NCBI RefSeq assembly: GCF_011682175.1 | Contig: NZ_WHJG01000004.1 | Location: forward strand, 186,001-250,000 | Direction: 5' to 3' | Length of the DNA: 64,000 nt | Source: Massilia frigida | GTDB lineage: Bacteria; Pseudomonadota; Gammaproteobacteria; Burkholderiales; Burkholderiaceae_D | Shown here: positions 62,627 through 64,000 of the stretch, piece by piece | Layout of the letters: every line of letters starts with the position of its first letter | Numbering within the stretch: the stretch's first letter is position 1 | Notes under the pieces: generated by a model | Told to the model about the DNA's origin: nothing | The model's input: only the letters and a program-made list of their open reading frames with translations | Databases searched by the model: none | Translations under genes and position numbers: made by a program

Positions 62627-64000
62627 CTATGCGAGCGCCCGGCGCGGCGCGGCGGGACGGGCCAGATACCGCGTTTCCCGGCCTGGCGCGGCATCGGACA
62701 CCAGCCTGAAGGCGTCGACCAGCCGCGTCAGCTTGAGTGCCTGTTCCTGCATTTGCGCGGCCGCTGCAGCGGTCTCTTCCACGACGGCGGCGTTCCTCTG
62801 AGTGATTTCATCCATCTGCGACACGGCTTGGGTGACCTGGTCGATGCCCTCGCTTTGCTCGCGGCTGGCCAGACTGATGTCGTTGACGATGCCTGCCACC
62901 TGCTTGGCCGATGTCACGATCTGGTCCATGGTCTTTCCCGCACTGTCGACCAGCGCGCTGCCCGCATCGACTTTGTCGACCGAGTCATTGATCAAGGCCT
63001 TGATTTCCTTGGCGGCCGCGGCCGAGCGTTGCGCCAGGACGCGCACTTCGCTGGCCACCACCGCGAAGCCGCGACCCTGCTCGCCGGCGCGCGCCGCCTC
63101 CACCGCCGCGTTCAGCGCCAGGATGTTGGTCTGGAATGCAATGCTGTCGATGACGCTGTTGATGTCGACGATCTTGCGCGAACTGTCCCGTATCGATCCC
63201 ATGGTGCCAACGACCTGGGCGACGGCGTGCCCGCCCTGGACGGCAGTGGCGGCGGCGGCCGTGGCCAGCAGGTTCGCCTGGCGCGCATTGTCCGCATTCT
63301 GTTTTACCGTGCTGCTGATTTCTTCCATCGACGACGCCGTTTCTTCGAGCGAGCTGGCCTGGGCTTCGGTGCGCGCCGACAGGTCGGCATTGCCTGCCGC
63401 GATGTCGCCGGCGCCATGGCTGACGACGCCGGTCACTTCCTTGATCTGGCCGACCAGCAGCCTGACATTGGTCTGCAGTACCCCGAGCGCGCCGGGCACG
63501 TGGGCGAGTTGGTCGTTGCCGCCGGCATCGATGCGGCCCGTCAGGTCGCCGGCGCTCATGCGCTCGATATCGCTCCTGGCGCGCCGCAGGGGAGGCACGA
63601 CGGCGCGATACAGTAACAATCCCGACAGCAAGCTGACGCACAGTCCCAGTGCCGCTGCCGTCAGCCGCGCCGCGCCGCGCCGCCGTCCGCGCCCAGGCTC
63701 GCGATGAACAGCAGCGCCACCAGCAAGGTCGAGGCGCCGATGCGCGCACCCAGCGACAGGGTGGCGAACAGGTTCAGGCGGCGCAGCGCCGAGCGGCGCA
63801 GCACGGCCCCGGCGTGCACTTCGAGCCCGCCGCGGCCATCGTTGAGCGCCCGGTAGGCTTGCTCGGCGGCGGTGACGTGTGCACGGCTGGGCTTGACGCG
63901 AATCGAGGTGAAACCCACGATGCAGCCTTGCTCGATCACAGGCGCCGCGGTCGCTTCCACCCAATAGTGGTCACCATGCCGCGAATGTAAAAAGCCCGCA
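62627..64000 (-). pseudogene. Aer-like PAS chemoreceptor, frameshifted at a pentamer tract, partial at window edge
   Basis: The gene runs off the right edge. From 64000 to 63684 one frame encodes the end of a PAS domain ([40 protein letters not shown]) and a membrane segment ([17 protein letters not shown]). Below 63664 another frame gives a second membrane segment ([15 protein letters not shown]), HAMP and the MCP domain ([19 protein letters not shown]). The join is four tandem GCGGC units (63664-63683 on the plus strand as GCCGC); in this state the first frame stops at TGA just after. Removing one unit would make a continuous Aer-type oxygen/redox chemoreceptor. Upstream half is outside the window. 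Confidence 0.85.
63664..63683. repeat. pentanucleotide tract (GCGGC)4 at the frameshift
   Basis: Four perfect tandem copies of GCCGC on the plus strand (GCGGC on the coding strand). With three copies the two halves of the chemoreceptor gene are in one frame. Confidence 0.9.

Noticed and set aside
62627-63964. Single chemoreceptor gene starting with an Arg-rich N-terminus in the lower frame
   Set aside because: Above 63683 that frame gives an Arg/Gly/Ala-rich nonsense sequence, whereas the neighbouring frame gives a clear PAS domain and membrane segment, so a frameshift is the better reading.

Overview
The window reads as chromosomal DNA of a high-GC betaproteobacterium, most likely Oxalobacteraceae of the Massilia/Telluria/Duganella type. 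This is an inference from protein character: a phasin, fused glucokinase-RpiR regulators as in Burkholderiales, a TonB-dependent receptor, SLC45-type sugar MFS carriers and a DctBD-type sigma-54 system. Genes are tightly packed. I see no tRNA, rRNA, CRISPR array, insertion sequence or prophage.

Layout. 1-6.1 kb: a small secreted protein, a soluble molybdopterin oxidoreductase, a lipoprotein, a J-like protein and a TPR-GGDEF diguanylate cyclase. 6.4-12.4 kb: an ABC-2 type ATPase/permease pair and a convergent MdlA/MdlB-like heterodimeric exporter. 12.5-17.7 kb: phasin, CodA-like deaminase, two overlapping GNAT acetyltransferases and a methyl-accepting chemotaxis protein. 17.7-18.1 kb: four copies of a short palindromic repeat in a mirrored two-plus-two arrangement. 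18.1-23.7 kb: a stressosome-type operon (RsbR, RsbS, RsbT, ATPase-phosphatase, RsbT-histidine kinase fusion, REC-kinase-REC hybrid).

23.7-48.9 kb and 57-60.8 kb form a starch/maltodextrin island. It holds a secreted enzyme operon (GH13 amylase, GH133-type debranching enzyme, six-hairpin glycosidase, esterase), a TonB receptor, two divergent SLC45-type MFS carriers, phosphoglucomutase, a second secreted GH13 enzyme, pullulanase, a cytoplasmic alpha-glucosidase and two glucokinase-RpiR fusions. The implied route is: polymer trimming outside and in the periplasm, receptor uptake, MFS import, alpha-glucosidase, glucokinase, phosphoglucomutase. A deaD RNA helicase lies between the receptor and the carriers. 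46-55 kb also carries a nitrate/taurate-type ABC importer followed by dctB-dctD, with a near-consensus sigma-54 promoter in front, a secreted Cache protein, and a POT peptide carrier.

Main observations: (1) eight 15-bp palindromic sites (core TGTA-N7-TACA, best copy TGTAGTCGGACTACA) lie only at sugar-gene promoters, two of them on a -10 element; they resemble HexR/RpiR operators, so the two glucokinase-RpiR fusions are the natural candidate binders. (2) The second glucokinase-RpiR gene is broken by one extra G in a G6 tract. (3) An Aer-like chemoreceptor at the right edge is broken at four tandem GCGGC pentamers; three copies would restore the frame, which suggests phase variation. (4) The stressosome operon contains three RsbT-like ATPase domains, one fused to a histidine kinase. 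(5) The ABC-dctBD transcript is probably sigma-54 driven, with two spaced palindromes upstream as candidate activator sites.
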